DNA of 64,000 bases from JACKII01 sp963807085 (GTDB lineage: Bacteria; Pseudomonadota; Alphaproteobacteria; Bin95), in NCBI GenBank assembly GCA_963807085.1, contig CAWEBB010000007.1, positions 124,001 to 188,000 of the forward strand, written 5' to 3'. Numbering within the stretch: position 1 is the first letter of the stretch; every line of letters begins with the position of its first letter. This document shows positions 8,021-17,192 of this stretch, one piece after another. Both the position numbers and the translations under genes were made by a program. Below the pieces are notes generated by a model. The model was given only the letters and a program-made list of their open reading frames with translations, did not search any database and was not told the origin of the DNA.

Positions 8021-9406
8021 CTAGTAAGCGTGCTCCCTAAACAGTGGATCGACCGAGCCGCCCCACTTGCCGTGGAACGCCTCCAGTTTCCAGTGCGCAG
8101 GCGAATGGCCGCTTTCGGCAATCTGTTCGAGTGTGTCCAGGAAACCGGTTTCATTGCTGCCGGCGCTGTCAATGCGCGCCCGGTTTTGCAGGCCCGCGCG
8201 CGACATTTTCAGCACCTCGCGCCCCATCTCGGCTAGGGTCTTGCCCCGAAATTCCAAGTTCAGCCCGAACCGGGGCGCTTCATCCCGCAAATAGTTGCGC
8301 TCTTCCGGCGTCCAATCCTTCACATAATCCCAGGCGGCATCCAGCGCGGTCTGATCGTAGAGCAATCCCGCCCACAGCGCCGGCAGCGCGCAAAGACGCT
8401 TCCAGGGGCCGCCATCGGCACCGCGCAGCTCCAGATAGCGCTTCAAGCGGACTTCCGGGAACGCCGTGGTGACGTGGTCGGCCCAGTCCGCCATGTTCGG
8501 CCGGTCGCCCTTGCGGACGATATAACCTTGATCCTCCGCCGTAATCTTGCCCGCCATGAAGTCGCGGAAGGAACGGCCCGAGAGGTCTACATAGTCCTCG
8601 CCGCGATGGATGAAATACATCGGCACGTCGAGGATGTAGTCGGTGTAGCGCTCGAAGCCGAAGCCGTCCTCGAAGACGAAATCCAACATGCCGCAGCGGT
8701 CGTTGTCAGTGTCGGTCCAGACATGGCTGCGATAGGACATAAAGCCGTTGGGCTTGCCTTCCTTGAAGGGCGAGTTGGCAAACAGCGCGGTCGCCAGCGG
8801 CTGCAAGGCCAGCGAAACCCGGAACTTCTTCACCATGTCGGCTTCGTCGGAATAGTCCAGATTGACCTGCACCGTGCAGGTGCGCAGCATCATGTCGAGC
8901 CCGAGCGTGCCCACTTTCGGCATGTAGTTGCCCATGATGCGGTAGCGGCCTTTGGGCATCCACGGAATGTCTTCACGCCGCCATTTGGGGTCGAACCCGA
9001 CGCCGAGCATGCCGAGGCCGAGTTGCTCGCAAATAGTGCGGACCTGGTCCAGGTGCGTATGCACCTCGTCACAGGTCTGATGAATGGTTTCCAGCGGCGC
9101 GCCCGAAAGTTCGAACTGCCCGCCCGGCTCCAGGGTGATGGAGCCGCCGGCATCGTCTTTCAGCGCGACGAGCTTGCCGTGCTCCAGGATCGGCTGCCAA
9201 TCGAACTCGCGGGCAAGCCCTTCCAGAAGCGGCTTGATGCCGTCCGGCGCGCCCCAGGCGGGGCGGGAAAGGTCGGAAAGCCGGAACACCAGCTTTTCGT
9301 GTTCCGTGCCGATGCGCCATGCGTCTGCGGGTTTGTTACCGGCCTCGAACCAGGCGACCAGTTCGTCCTTGCCGGAAATGGGCGCACCGCCCTCGGGTTC
9401 AGCCAT
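8021..9406 (-). CDS. gshA: Glutamate-cysteine ligase, plant/alphaproteobacterial type
   Basis: A 461-residue ATP-dependent ligase that makes gamma-glutamylcysteine, the first step of glutathione synthesis. Family marks are IGTEHEKLVFR, ITLEPGGQFELSGAPLETIH, MLGVGFDPKWRREDIPWMPKGRY, MLRTCTVQVNLDYSDEADMVKKFR, TDNDRCGMLDFVFE and RYLELRGADGGPWKRLCALPA. Length is typical of this non-E. coli clade. It lies 27 bp after rsmE, as in many alphaproteobacteria, and 2 nt before the hydrolase. Confidence 0.95.
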   Translation of the reverse strand: MAEPEGGAPISGKDELVAWFEAGNKPADAWRIGTEHEKLVFRLSDLSRPAWGAPDGIKPLLEGLAREFDWQPILEHGKLVALKDDAGGSITLEPGGQFELSGAPLETIHQTCDEVHTHLDQVRTICEQLGLGMLGVGFDPKWRREDIPWMPKGRYRIMGNYMPKVGTLGLDMMLRTCTVQVNLDYSDEADMVKKFRVSLALQPLATALFANSPFKEGKPNGFMSYRSHVWTDTDNDRCGMLDFVFEDGFGFERYTDYILDVPMYFIHRGEDYVDLSGRSFRDFMAGKITAEDQGYIVRKGDRPNMADWADHVTTAFPEVRLKRYLELRGADGGPWKRLCALPALWAGLLYDQTALDAAWDYVKDWTPEERNYLRDEAPRFGLNLEFRGKTLAEMGREVLKMSRAGLQNRARIDSAGSNETGFLDTLEQIAESGHSPAHWKLEAFHGKWGGSVDPLFREHAY

Positions 9407-9433
9407 GCACGCTGCCTTGCGCGTCGGGTTGCA

Positions 9434-10219
9434 CTATGTGCCGCTCGAGCCCACGTTTCGTACGGGCAGATCGCCGTCTCCAGTCAGCGCCTGGCCGATG
9501 GCCAGGGCGGCAATGGCCGCGGTCTCTGCCCGCAAGATCCGCGGACCCAAGGTCACGCGCTTAACAAACGGGACTTCATCCAGGCCGTCAAGTTCGCTGG
9601 GCGCAAAGCCGCCTTCCGGCCCGATCATCAATCCCCAAAAAGGGCTTACCCCCTCCGGCGCTCCCTCCGGCATCTCGTCCAGCAGGGCATCGGCCGCATC
9701 GGCCAGCGGCGGCCCCCTGCCCCGCTCGTCGCACCAGAACAACGTCCGCTCCGGCGGCCAGCCATCCAGCAAGTCGTCCAGCCGCAGAACCGATTCAATG
9801 CGCGGAATATCCAGCCGCTCGCATTGTTCGGCCGCCTCGATCGCGATCCGGTCCAGCCGCTGTTGGTTCAGACGCTCCGCCATCGCCCGCTCCGTCGCGA
9901 TCGGAAAAAACCGCGAGACGCCCAGTTCCGTTCCTTTCTGAATGATGACTTCCAAGGCATGGCGTTTTGGCACGCCGAACGCGAGCCACGGCCCGCCTAC
10001 CGCCGGTTGCGGCGAAAGCTTGTCTCCGATCTCAACCTGGGTTCGCCGGCGGTCATGGCCGGCAAGCTGGCCCTCGAACAGACCGTCCCGGCCATTGAAC
10101 AGCAAAACCGGCTGCCCTGGCCCCAGGCGCATGACCCGCAACAGATAATGGGTTTGCTCCGGCCGGAGCTGTGCGGAAGCACCAGGCGTTAACGCCGCGT
10201 CAACGAATAAGCGCGGCAT
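9434..10219 (-). CDS. rsmE: 16S rRNA m3U1498 methyltransferase
   Basis: A SPOUT-fold RNA methyltransferase of about 261 residues. The N-terminal PUA-like part contains LRPEQTHYLLRVMRLGPGQPVLLFNG. The knot contains FWGLMIGPEGGFAPSELD and VTLGPRILRAETAAIAAL, which form the AdoMet site. I chose the ATG at 10219 (MPRLFVDAAL), where family homology begins. The frame is open to 10360 and an alternative ATG lies at 10252. No start has a strong ribosome-binding site. The upstream region overlaps the 5' part of divergent ubiA. Confidence 0.92.
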   Translation of the reverse strand: MPRLFVDAALTPGASAQLRPEQTHYLLRVMRLGPGQPVLLFNGRDGLFEGQLAGHDRRRTQVEIGDKLSPQPAVGGPWLAFGVPKRHALEVIIQKGTELGVSRFFPIATERAMAERLNQQRLDRIAIEAAEQCERLDIPRIESVLRLDDLLDGWPPERTLFWCDERGRGPPLADAADALLDEMPEGAPEGVSPFWGLMIGPEGGFAPSELDGLDEVPFVKRVTLGPRILRAETAAIAALAIGQALTGDGDLPVRNVGSSGT

Positions 10220-10286
10220 GCGGAAAGATGCATTATGATTGATGTCATTCATCGACCGACTATGGACAGGTTTTAAGCGCAGCACC

Positions 10287-11240
10287 ATGGCTGGCCGGCA
10301 ATCACCTCCCTCCGGGCTCTCCCGGGATCCGCGGGCAGCAACCGACATTCGCCGCAGCATCGCCGAGCGGGCGCTTCCGCCGCAGCTGCATCCCTATGTG
10401 CGCCTGGCCCGGCTGGACCGGCCCATCGGTACATGGCTGCTGTTGCTGCCCTGCTGGTGGGGCGTGGCTTTAGGGCTAAGGCAACACGGCAGCGATGGTA
10501 TACAAGCGTCTGTGTTGGTTGTTCTTTTCACCATCGGCGCGCTGGCCATGCGAGGGGCCGGCTGTACCTATAACGACATCGTCGACCGGGAATATGACGG
10601 CCGCGTCGCGCGCACGGCGCTGCGGCCAATTCCTTCGGGCGAGGTCACTGTGAAACGGGCGTGGGCCTTTCTCGCCCTGCAGCTTTTGGTCGGTGCGTTG
10701 ATTCTTTTCTCTCTCAATATTACAGCCGTCGTCGTCGGGCTGTTCTCCATTCCCGTGATCGCTGCCTATCCCTTTGCCAAGCAAATCACCGACTGGCCGC
10801 AAGCCGTCCTGGGCCTTGCCTTCAATTGGGGCGTGCTGGTCGGGTTCGCGGCGATGACCGGCACCATCTCCCTCGCCGCCGCACTGGTCTATGCGGCCGG
10901 CGTCGTTTGGACGCTGGGCTACGACACGATCTATGCCCATCAGGATAAGGAGGACGACGCAATGATCGGCGTCCGCTCGACCGCGCTCTTGTTCGGCGAC
11001 ATGACCAAGACCTGGCTGTGGATGTTCTATGGCGCGATGCTGGCCCTGCTGGCGGTTGGCGGGTTGTGGGCGCAACTGGGCATCGGCTACTGGATCGGAC
11101 TTGTGGCGGTTGCCGGCCATCTTGCCTGGCAGGTGGTGACGCTCCGCATCGACGACCCGGACGACTGCCTCTCCAAGTTCAAGTCCAACCGCGACGCCGG
11201 CCTGTTGGTGACCGGCGCTCTGTTGTTGGGGCTGGTTTGA
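10287..11240 (+). CDS. ubiA: 4-hydroxybenzoate polyprenyltransferase
   Basis: An integral membrane enzyme of ubiquinone synthesis that attaches the polyprenyl chain to 4-hydroxybenzoate. The first Asp-rich motif is NDIVDREYDG and the second is YDTIYAHQDKEDD. About eight hydrophobic helices alternate between them (for example GTWLLLLPCWWGVALG and VVVGLFSIPVIAAYPFA). The start at 10287 gives 317 residues, near the usual length. ATG 10242 would add 15 and overlap the rsmE upstream region. The ETF-beta methyltransferase follows after 17 bp. Confidence 0.93.
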   Translation: MAGRQSPPSGLSRDPRAATDIRRSIAERALPPQLHPYVRLARLDRPIGTWLLLLPCWWGVALGLRQHGSDGIQASVLVVLFTIGALAMRGAGCTYNDIVDREYDGRVARTALRPIPSGEVTVKRAWAFLALQLLVGALILFSLNITAVVVGLFSIPVIAAYPFAKQITDWPQAVLGLAFNWGVLVGFAAMTGTISLAAALVYAAGVVWTLGYDTIYAHQDKEDDAMIGVRSTALLFGDMTKTWLWMFYGAMLALLAVGGLWAQLGIGYWIGLVAVAGHLAWQVVTLRIDDPDDCLSKFKSNRDAGLLVTGALLLGLV

Positions 11241-11257
11241 GCTGATGGAACTGCCCG

Positions 11258-11896
11258 ATGGAACTGGATGAGTTCATCCGCGCCAGCACGGCGATCGAAT
11301 GCCCGCCGCTGGTGCCGGAGATTCGCCTGCATTTGGCGACGGAGTTGACGCCGCTCTGGCATACCACCGAATCCTATCTGAACCAGCGCAACATCGCCGC
11401 GCCGTTCTGGGCTTTCGCCTGGGTGGGTGGCCAGGCGCTGGCGCGCTATATCCTGGACCGCCCCTCGGTGGTTGAGGGCAAACGGGTGGTCGATATCGGC
11501 AGCGGCGGCGGTATCGTCGCAATCGCCGCGGCAAAGGCCGGAGCCAGGCACGTGACGGCCCTGGATATCGACCCGCTGGCAGAGATGGTCTGCCGGATGA
11601 ATATGGACCTGAACGACCCGTCGGCGGCGATCACTACCGAAACCGCCGACGCCATCACCTATGACCTGTCGCCTTTCGACCTGATCCTGGTCGGCGATGT
11701 CTGCTACACCCGCGGCGAAAGCCGGGAGTTGGCCGAGCATGTGAGGCTGCAGGCGGCTCCCGTGCTGTTCGGCGACCCCGGCCGACAATTTCTGCCAAGG
11801 GCCGACCTGGAGCATCTGGCGGCGTACACCGTACCCACCTCGAAAGAGATCGAAGCCGAGGAGATCACCGAAGCCAGCGTCTGGCGGATGATCTAA
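11258..11896 (+). CDS. ETF-beta lysine methyltransferase-like protein (METTL20 family)
   Basis: A 212-residue class I AdoMet-dependent methyltransferase. Motif I is VVDIGSGGGIVAIAAAKAGA, and the acidic end of strand 2 is ALDIDP. The N-terminal block APFWAFAWVGGQALARYILD is characteristic of bacterial METTL20-like proteins, which methylate lysines of the electron-transfer flavoprotein beta subunit. The post-motif VGDVCYTRGES is in place of the usual DxxY-like motif. The substrate is assigned by family resemblance. It follows ubiA closely and ends 4 bp inside the convergent ggt gene. Confidence 0.8.
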   Translation: MELDEFIRASTAIECPPLVPEIRLHLATELTPLWHTTESYLNQRNIAAPFWAFAWVGGQALARYILDRPSVVEGKRVVDIGSGGGIVAIAAAKAGARHVTALDIDPLAEMVCRMNMDLNDPSAAITTETADAITYDLSPFDLILVGDVCYTRGESRELAEHVRLQAAPVLFGDPGRQFLPRADLEHLAAYTVPTSKEIEAEEITEASVWRMI

Positions 11897-13479
11897 TACC
11901 CCAGTGCGCAGCCGTCCTTGCGGGTTTCGCTGCCGCCGGTCAGCACGCCTTCCTTGCTGTCGATCCAGATGGCCTGGCCGCCGCCATGCGGGCGCCCCAG
12001 ATAAGTGCAATCGTGTCCCATGGCGCGGAGGTCGGACGCCATGCGGGGGCCGATGGTGGTCTCCAATTCCAGCTTGTTGGCGTAGCTCATCACCCGCGGC
12101 AGCGCGATGGCCGCCTGCGGGTCCATGCCGTAGTCGATCATGTTGGACAGCGTCCAGGTGTGGCCGACGGGCTGATAGTTACCGCCCATGACGCCGAAAG
12201 GCATCACGGCCTCTCCGTTCTGCATCAGCATGCCCGGTATGATGGTGTGGGCCGGCCGCTTGCCGCCGGCGATGGCATTCGGATGCCCCTGCTCCAGAGT
12301 AAAACCCCAGCCGCGGTTTTGCAGCACCACGCCCGACTTCGGCCCGACAATGCCGCTGCCGAAGCCATGAAAGGTGGAGTTGATGAAGGAGCAGGCGTTG
12401 CCGTCCTTGTCGACGACACAAAGATAGATCGTGTCGCCTTGTCTATCGAGGCCAGGCGGCGGCAGGTTGGGCATCGCCTTGGTATCGTCGATCATGGCGC
12501 GCAGCCGTTCGGCATATTCCTTGGAAAGCAGCAATTCCTGCGGCACGTCCGCCATGCGCGGGTCGGCAACAAAGGCGTTGCGGTCGCGGATGCCCAGACG
12601 GCTGACCTCCGCCATCCGGTGCAGGCGGACGATGTCCAACGGGTCTTCCGGCTGCTCAAAGCCTTCCCACATGTTCAGCATGAGCAGGGCGATAATGCCG
12701 ACGCCGTTCGGCGGGCATTCATAGACCTGATAGCCCTTGTAGTCGGTCATGATCGGCGTGACGTATTCGGGCGCGTTGTTCGCGAAATCGTCCATGGTGT
12801 GCAGGCCGCCCATGTCGCGCAGATGCCTGACCAGGTCATCGGCCACCTCGCCGGTATAGAAGGCGTCGCGGCCACCCTTGGCGATCTTTTTCAACGTTTC
12901 CGCCAGTTCCGGTTGCCAATAAACCGTGCCCTCTTTCGGCGCCTTGCCGCCATTGCGCAACAGGATGGCCTTGGCGGCAGGATCGATGGACAGCTTGTCC
13001 TCCGACAATTGCCAGTCCAGGGCCGCACGGTCATGCACCGCAAAGCCTTTCTCGGCATAGCCGATGGCGGCCTGCAGGCATTCGTCCAGCGATTTCGTGC
13101 CATAGTCGCGCAACAGGATTTCCCAGGCATCGATCGCACCGGGCACGGTGACGGTGTGAGGGCTGGTGGTCTCCAGCTTTTGGATGCCCTGTTCGGCGAA
13201 CCATTCTGCCGACGCAGCGGCCGGGGCACGGCCAGAGCCGTTCAAGGCGACCAGTGATCCGCCCGCGGGCTTGTAAAGACAGAAGCAATCGCCGCCGATG
13301 CCGGTCGAGCCCGGCTCCGTCACGCACAACACCGCACTGGCCGCGATCGCCGCATCGATGGCATTGCCGCCGGCCCGCAATGTTTCGATGCCGGCAAGCG
13401 TCGAACTGGGCTGGGAAGTTGCGACCATCGCGTTCGTGGAACGCGCGGCAGAACGGGTTGGTTGATGAAAGTCGCGCAT
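11893..13479 (-). CDS. ggt: Gamma-glutamyltransferase family protein
   Basis: A 528-residue Ntn-hydrolase precursor that should self-cleave before the Thr of GDTIYLCVVDKDGN (about T350). Other marks are GGNAIDAAIAASAVLCVTEPGSTGIGG and NSTFHGFGSG in the small subunit. No signal peptide is visible, so this is the cytoplasmic GGT-like group and not the periplasmic enzyme. Activity may be on gamma-glutamyl compounds or acylated substrates. The ATG at 13479 is chosen because GGAG lies 8 nt upstream; the frame continues to 13497. Confidence 0.88.
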   Translation of the reverse strand: MRDFHQPTRSAARSTNAMVATSQPSSTLAGIETLRAGGNAIDAAIAASAVLCVTEPGSTGIGGDCFCLYKPAGGSLVALNGSGRAPAAASAEWFAEQGIQKLETTSPHTVTVPGAIDAWEILLRDYGTKSLDECLQAAIGYAEKGFAVHDRAALDWQLSEDKLSIDPAAKAILLRNGGKAPKEGTVYWQPELAETLKKIAKGGRDAFYTGEVADDLVRHLRDMGGLHTMDDFANNAPEYVTPIMTDYKGYQVYECPPNGVGIIALLMLNMWEGFEQPEDPLDIVRLHRMAEVSRLGIRDRNAFVADPRMADVPQELLLSKEYAERLRAMIDDTKAMPNLPPPGLDRQGDTIYLCVVDKDGNACSFINSTFHGFGSGIVGPKSGVVLQNRGWGFTLEQGHPNAIAGGKRPAHTIIPGMLMQNGEAVMPFGVMGGNYQPVGHTWTLSNMIDYGMDPQAAIALPRVMSYANKLELETTIGPRMASDLRAMGHDCTYLGRPHGGGQAIWIDSKEGVLTGGSETRKDGCALGY

Positions 13480-13603
13480 GGAACGGATCTCCGGCAAGCA
13501 AGAAAATGAATCTGCCGGAAACTAGCGCCTGTAGTGGGTTTGTGCCAGCGCGTCGCTTGCCTCTCTTAGGAGCGGGCAATCAGTGCGCTGCCCAAAACAC
13601 CGC

Positions 13604-13753
13604 TCAGCCCAGAACGGCAAGCAAGATCAACGTGGCGATCACGCCCCAAATCACGATATTCGCGTACATTCTCAGAACGAGGCGATTGTCGGAGCCCTCC
13701 GGCAGCCCCGTCAATTTGGCCACAAAGTCGCCTGGCCACAAAAACAGCTTCAA
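13604..13753 (-). CDS. Small membrane protein with TTG start
   Basis: A 49-residue frame starting at TTG 13753 with GAGGAG 9 nt upstream and ending in TGA at 13604-13606. The protein begins (M)KLFLWPGDFVAKLTGLPEG and ends with one hydrophobic helix (IVIWGVIATLILLAVLG). The start codon and size would make it easy to miss. It lies between ggt and pncA. The function is unknown; single-pass proteins of this kind are common in alphaproteobacterial genomes. Confidence 0.6.
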   Translation of the reverse strand: MKLFLWPGDFVAKLTGLPEGSDNRLVLRMYANIVIWGVIATLILLAVLG

Positions 13754-13789
13754 GTCTCACCGCTCCTCAAATTGCGTAATGCGCATATA

Positions 13790-14407
13790 TTACGGTCCGC
13801 CGCGGATTTCGACCCCTGCCGCGAGCATGTTGCGGGTGGCCGCATCCTGGGAGCCATCCAAGTCTATGGCACGGCAGGCGGCTGCCTCCACCCTCACCGC
13901 ATAGCCAAGCCTGCGCGCATCCATGGCCGAGAAGAAGACGCAAAAGTCATAGGCGAGGCCGACCAGCACCACGCTGCGGAAGCCCCGCTCTTGGAAATAG
14001 CCGTGCAGGCCGGTGGGCGTGGTCTGGTCGTTCTCGAAAAACGCGGAATAGCTGTCGATATCGCGCCGGTAGCCCTTGCGGATTATCAACTCCGCCCGGT
14101 CAACCAGCAGGTCGGGATGGAATTCCGCGCCCTGTGTTCCCTGTACGCAGTGATCGGGCCAGAGGGTCTGGTCGCCATACGGCATGGTGATGGTATCAAA
14201 CGGCTGCTTGTCGGCGTGGCTGCTCGCAAAGCTTTTGTGATCCTTTGGATGCCAATCCTGGGTCAGCACCACATGCGCCGCCCGCCCGATAAGACGGTTC
14301 GCAACCGGCAGGACCGCGGCGCCGTCTGGCACGGCCAGGGCGCCACCGGGGCAGAAATCATTCTGCACGTCGATGACCAGCAGAGCCGTCCGTTCCGCGT
14401 CGCTCAT
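13790..14407 (-). CDS. pncA: Nicotinamidase
   Basis: A 205-residue isochorismatase-fold amidase converting nicotinamide to nicotinate for NAD salvage. The catalytic Asp is D13 in LVIDVQNDFCPGG. The metal site is in TQDWHPKDHKSFASSH. The Lys is in IIRKGYRRDIDSYSAF and the nucleophilic Cys is in VGLAYDFCVFFSAMDA. AAGGAGG precedes the ATG. The next enzyme of the route, nicotinate phosphoribosyltransferase, is encoded at 45699-46865. Confidence 0.95.
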   Translation of the reverse strand: MSDAERTALLVIDVQNDFCPGGALAVPDGAAVLPVANRLIGRAAHVVLTQDWHPKDHKSFASSHADKQPFDTITMPYGDQTLWPDHCVQGTQGAEFHPDLLVDRAELIIRKGYRRDIDSYSAFFENDQTTPTGLHGYFQERGFRSVVLVGLAYDFCVFFSAMDARRLGYAVRVEAAACRAIDLDGSQDAATRNMLAAGVEIRGGP

Positions 14408-14446
14408 GTCTGACCTCCTTATAGGCTTACCCGTCTCTTAACAGTG

Positions 14447-14797
14447 TTACCCGCCGTCCGACGGCGGTAACGACGGCCCGGCCGGCGGACCCTGTAGCGG
14501 CTCCGCGCCTTCCGGCGCGCCGGGCGGCGGCGGGGTCACCATCGGCGGCGCAACGCTCGGTACATTCGGTGCGGGAGCCGATGGCGGCGCTGCCCCTGGC
14601 TGGTTTTCCGGCTCCGATTCCGCATTAGTGGCCTCGGGCGTCTCCGGCGCGGCCTCAGCCGGGTTGACCGGCTCCGGCAGGTTTTTCTCGCCCGGTCCGG
14701 GGCCGCTGGAGGAGCAGGCTGCCAAGGCCAGGCCGGCTGCCAATGCAATGGTGCTTAAGAGGTTCTGGTACACGTATCCAGCCCTGTTCATCATCAT
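14447..14797 (-). CDS. Proline-rich lipoprotein
   Basis: A 116-residue exported protein. A short basic N-terminus is followed by a hydrophobic stretch and the lipobox LALAAC, giving a lipid-modified Cys at about residue 28. The mature part is almost entirely Pro, Ala, Glu and Gly and is probably an unstructured tether. No enzymatic domain is seen. It starts 9 nt after the LLM oxidoreductase stop, so it may be co-transcribed. Confidence 0.65.
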   Translation of the reverse strand: MMMNRAGYVYQNLLSTIALAAGLALAACSSSGPGPGEKNLPEPVNPAEAAPETPEATNAESEPENQPGAAPPSAPAPNVPSVAPPMVTPPPPGAPEGAEPLQGPPAGPSLPPSDGG

Positions 14798-14805
14798 TTC
14801 TTCGG

Positions 14806-15651
14806 CTACCCAACGGATTCCATCAGGCCCGCGATTTGATCGAGCACCGGCAGCACCTCGTCCGTCTTAGCCAACTCCAGGCTGAATACCACCCGATCGA
14901 TCCCGGCATCCCGATAGCGCTTCAGCATATCGGCATCCATCTGGGCTCCAAACACCGAGACCGGCAGCGTGTACGGCTCACGCCCGGCCTCCGCCGCCAT
15001 CTGCCGGAAGCGGGGCAATTGCTCCAGAATATCGGCGCCGCGCCCACCCAACGGAATCCAGCCATCACCATAGGCGATCGCGCGCCTGGCGGCATGGGGC
15101 ATCGCCCCGCCCACCAAAATCGGCGGATGCGGCTTCTGTAGCGGCTTTGGCCAAGTCATCATCGGCTCGAAGCTGTGGAACTTGCCCTGATATTCCGGTT
15201 TGGTCTCCGTCCAAACGGTCTTGAGCACGTCGACGCGCTCTGCCATCAGCGCGATGCGGGTCTTGGGGTCGGTGCCGTGGTCCGCCATCTCCTCCCGGTT
15301 CCAGCCCGCGCCGATACCAAACAGAAAGCGCCCACCGGACAACAGGTCCAGCGTCGCCACTTCCTTGGCCAGTTGCAGCGCATCCCGCTGGATGATCAGG
15401 CAGACGCCGGTCGCGAGCTTCAGCTTCTTGGTGGTCATCGCCGCCGTGGCCAGCCCGACAAACGGATCGATGACGTCATAGTAGCGCTTCGGCAGTTCCG
15501 GCCCTCCGCCCCAGGGCGACTTGCGGCTCAGCGGTATGTGCGAGTGCTCCGGCGCCCAGAAGGACTCAAAGCCGCGTTCCTCCAGCGCCGGGCCGAGTTC
15601 GGCCGGCGTCATGGAATAGTCGGTGCAGAACATGGACGCGCCGAAATGCAT
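14806..15651 (-). CDS. LLM-class flavin-dependent oxidoreductase
   Basis: A 281-residue luciferase-like TIM barrel. Family features are FESFWAPEHSHIP, TGVCLIIQRDALQLAKEVATLD, LSGGRFLFGIGAGWNREEM and PHPPILVGG. It resembles the F420-dependent subgroup found in many actinobacteria and alphaproteobacteria, but FMN use is equally possible. The substrate is unknown. GGAG precedes the ATG. Confidence 0.85.
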   Translation of the reverse strand: MHFGASMFCTDYSMTPAELGPALEERGFESFWAPEHSHIPLSRKSPWGGGPELPKRYYDVIDPFVGLATAAMTTKKLKLATGVCLIIQRDALQLAKEVATLDLLSGGRFLFGIGAGWNREEMADHGTDPKTRIALMAERVDVLKTVWTETKPEYQGKFHSFEPMMTWPKPLQKPHPPILVGGAMPHAARRAIAYGDGWIPLGGRGADILEQLPRFRQMAAEAGREPYTLPVSVFGAQMDADMLKRYRDAGIDRVVFSLELAKTDEVLPVLDQIAGLMESVG

Positions 15652-15706
15652 GTTGAAAACTCCAGTAGGCGGTCTCGGGAAATGCCGTTTATGTCAACAA
15701 TCTTAT

Positions 15707-15780
15707 TCCCTCACCCTGAGCTTGTCGAAGGGTCAATGCGCTCCCCGGAGAGACGCTTTTCGATGAGCTCAAGGCGAAGG
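15707..15780. repeat. Dispersed repeat with CCCTGAGCTTGTCGAAGGG core
   Basis: The near-palindrome CCCTGAGCTTGTCGAAGGG at 15714-15732 is followed by a diverged second arm, CGATGAGCTCAAGGCGAAGGG, at about 15761-15781. Short elements of this type are scattered through many proteobacterial genomes. A partial copy lies at 18207-18223. Confidence 0.55.
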
Positions 15781-15800
15781 GTTTTGCGGCATCGCCGGGC

Positions 15801-16577
15801 CTATTTCTTGCGGTTCAGGAAGGCCGTCATCAGACGGTTGGGCTCGTCGGTGCGGTAGCTCTCCACATAGGCCTGGATACCTGCCCTGGCACCATCCGTC
15901 ACGCCCATGCGGTCCCAGTCCATGATCAGCCGCTTCTGAATGCGCACCGCCCGCGGGCCGCACTGCAGCAGGGAGGCGATCCACTTCTCCACCGCCGCGT
16001 CCAGGTGGGCATAGGGCACCAGCCGCTCCAGATAGCCGATGCGGTAGGCCTCCTCCGCATCGATATGATCGCCGGTCAGCACCAACTCGCATGCCTTGCC
16101 CCAGCCGATCAGCCGCGGCAGCACGCTCGCCTCCATGCCCGAAGGAATGCCGAAGCGTACCTCCGGCATGCCGAATTTGGCTTGGGTCGAGGCGACACGC
16201 ATGTCGGCGCAAGCCGCGATCTCCATGCCGGAGCCAAAGCAATAGCCGTTGATCCGTGCGATCACCGGCAGCGGGAATTGGCGGACCGCATCGCAAACCC
16301 GGTGGGTCTTGGTTGCGGAAGCCTCCGCCTGAACCAGGTCAAAGTCCTTCATCTCGGCCAGGTTCGTGCCACCGACAAAGGACTGGTCTCCCGCCCCGGT
16401 CAGCACCAGGGCGCGCAGGCTCTCGTCGTGCTTCAGTTCCGTCATCACATCGATGAAGCGCTGCTTGCCTTCCAGGCCGAGCGCATTGCGCTTTTCCGGG
16501 TTGTTGAACGTCACCCACGCGATGCGCCCCGCCTCGCCCCGGTCGTCATACGTAACCTTGATCAGGTCGCCGGTCAT
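15801..16577 (-). CDS. Enoyl-CoA hydratase/isomerase family protein
   Basis: A 258-residue crotonase-fold protein acting on a CoA thioester. The first oxyanion-hole segment is FVGGTNLAEMKDFD. The second is INGYCFGSGMEIAACADMRVA. The catalytic region FGMPEVRFGIPSGMEASVLPRLIG holds Glu residues near the usual hydratase positions. The specificity is open. AAGGGA precedes the ATG. The SH3 gene lies 20 bp upstream in the same direction. Confidence 0.87.
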   Translation of the reverse strand: MTGDLIKVTYDDRGEAGRIAWVTFNNPEKRNALGLEGKQRFIDVMTELKHDESLRALVLTGAGDQSFVGGTNLAEMKDFDLVQAEASATKTHRVCDAVRQFPLPVIARINGYCFGSGMEIAACADMRVASTQAKFGMPEVRFGIPSGMEASVLPRLIGWGKACELVLTGDHIDAEEAYRIGYLERLVPYAHLDAAVEKWIASLLQCGPRAVRIQKRLIMDWDRMGVTDGARAGIQAYVESYRTDEPNRLMTAFLNRKK

Positions 16578-16597
16578 TCTGCTGTTCCCTTATTGCT

Positions 16598-17167
16598 CTA
16601 CCGCTCGAAGTCCTCGCCCGGCAGCGCGCCCCAGCCTGCGGCCCGCGGCACCCAGCCTTCAAATCCGGAAACCGAAACCTCGCACCATTTCCCCGCGCAC
16701 GCCGTCAGGTTGGCGAGCGCGCCCGGCTCCAGGCGCGCCACCACGTCCGCGTCTGCCTCCGGCTGCTCCAGCATCTCGACCGAGGCACCGACCACCAGAA
16801 ACGTGCGGCGGCCGGTGACGAGCGACTGGTGCAACCAGCCTTCCATGCCGTCATGCAGAACCACTTTCCGCCAGAGTTTGAATTCGTCAGTCACCTTGAC
16901 CGGCATGCCGCGGCGCAGCAGCACGGCACGGATCGGAAAGTACTTGTCGGGGCCTGTGCGCATGTTCGCCTTGTCCACGCGCACGGAGACAAAGCGCGGC
17001 AGGTCATAGCCCGTCACCGGCCCCTTGCCGCTGGCGGCCTCTGATACGCCGCCACCCGTGTCCGCGGCATTGGCCGATGCAACGAACAGTAGCGCCACCA
17101 AGCATAGACACCAGCGACCCAGCCTGCTATCCGCCTCTTCCCGACGCCCCTGCTTCCCGCCGCGCAT
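16598..17167 (-). CDS. Secreted SH3-domain protein
   Basis: About 189 residues. The chosen ATG (17167) gives a classical signal peptide: a basic start, the hydrophobic LCLVALLFVASANA, and a probable cleavage after ANA. Two bacterial SH3-like repeats follow. The first has VRVDKANMRTGPDKYFPI and VLHDGMEGWLHQSLV. The second has VEMLEQPEADADVVARL and CEVSVSGFEGWVP. Such proteins act in the periplasm, often binding cell wall, but no catalytic domain is present. It is divergent from the hydroxyacid dehydrogenase, with only 25 bp between starts. Confidence 0.8.
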   Translation of the reverse strand: MRGGKQGRREEADSRLGRWCLCLVALLFVASANAADTGGGVSEAASGKGPVTGYDLPRFVSVRVDKANMRTGPDKYFPIRAVLLRRGMPVKVTDEFKLWRKVVLHDGMEGWLHQSLVTGRRTFLVVGASVEMLEQPEADADVVARLEPGALANLTACAGKWCEVSVSGFEGWVPRAAGWGALPGEDFER

Positions 17168-17192
17168 GGTGCAACCGAGAAAGCCCGCCGCA

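Noticed and set aside
8474..10192. 572-codon open frame on the + strand
   Set aside because: Antisense shadow of gshA and rsmE, both of which carry clear family motifs.
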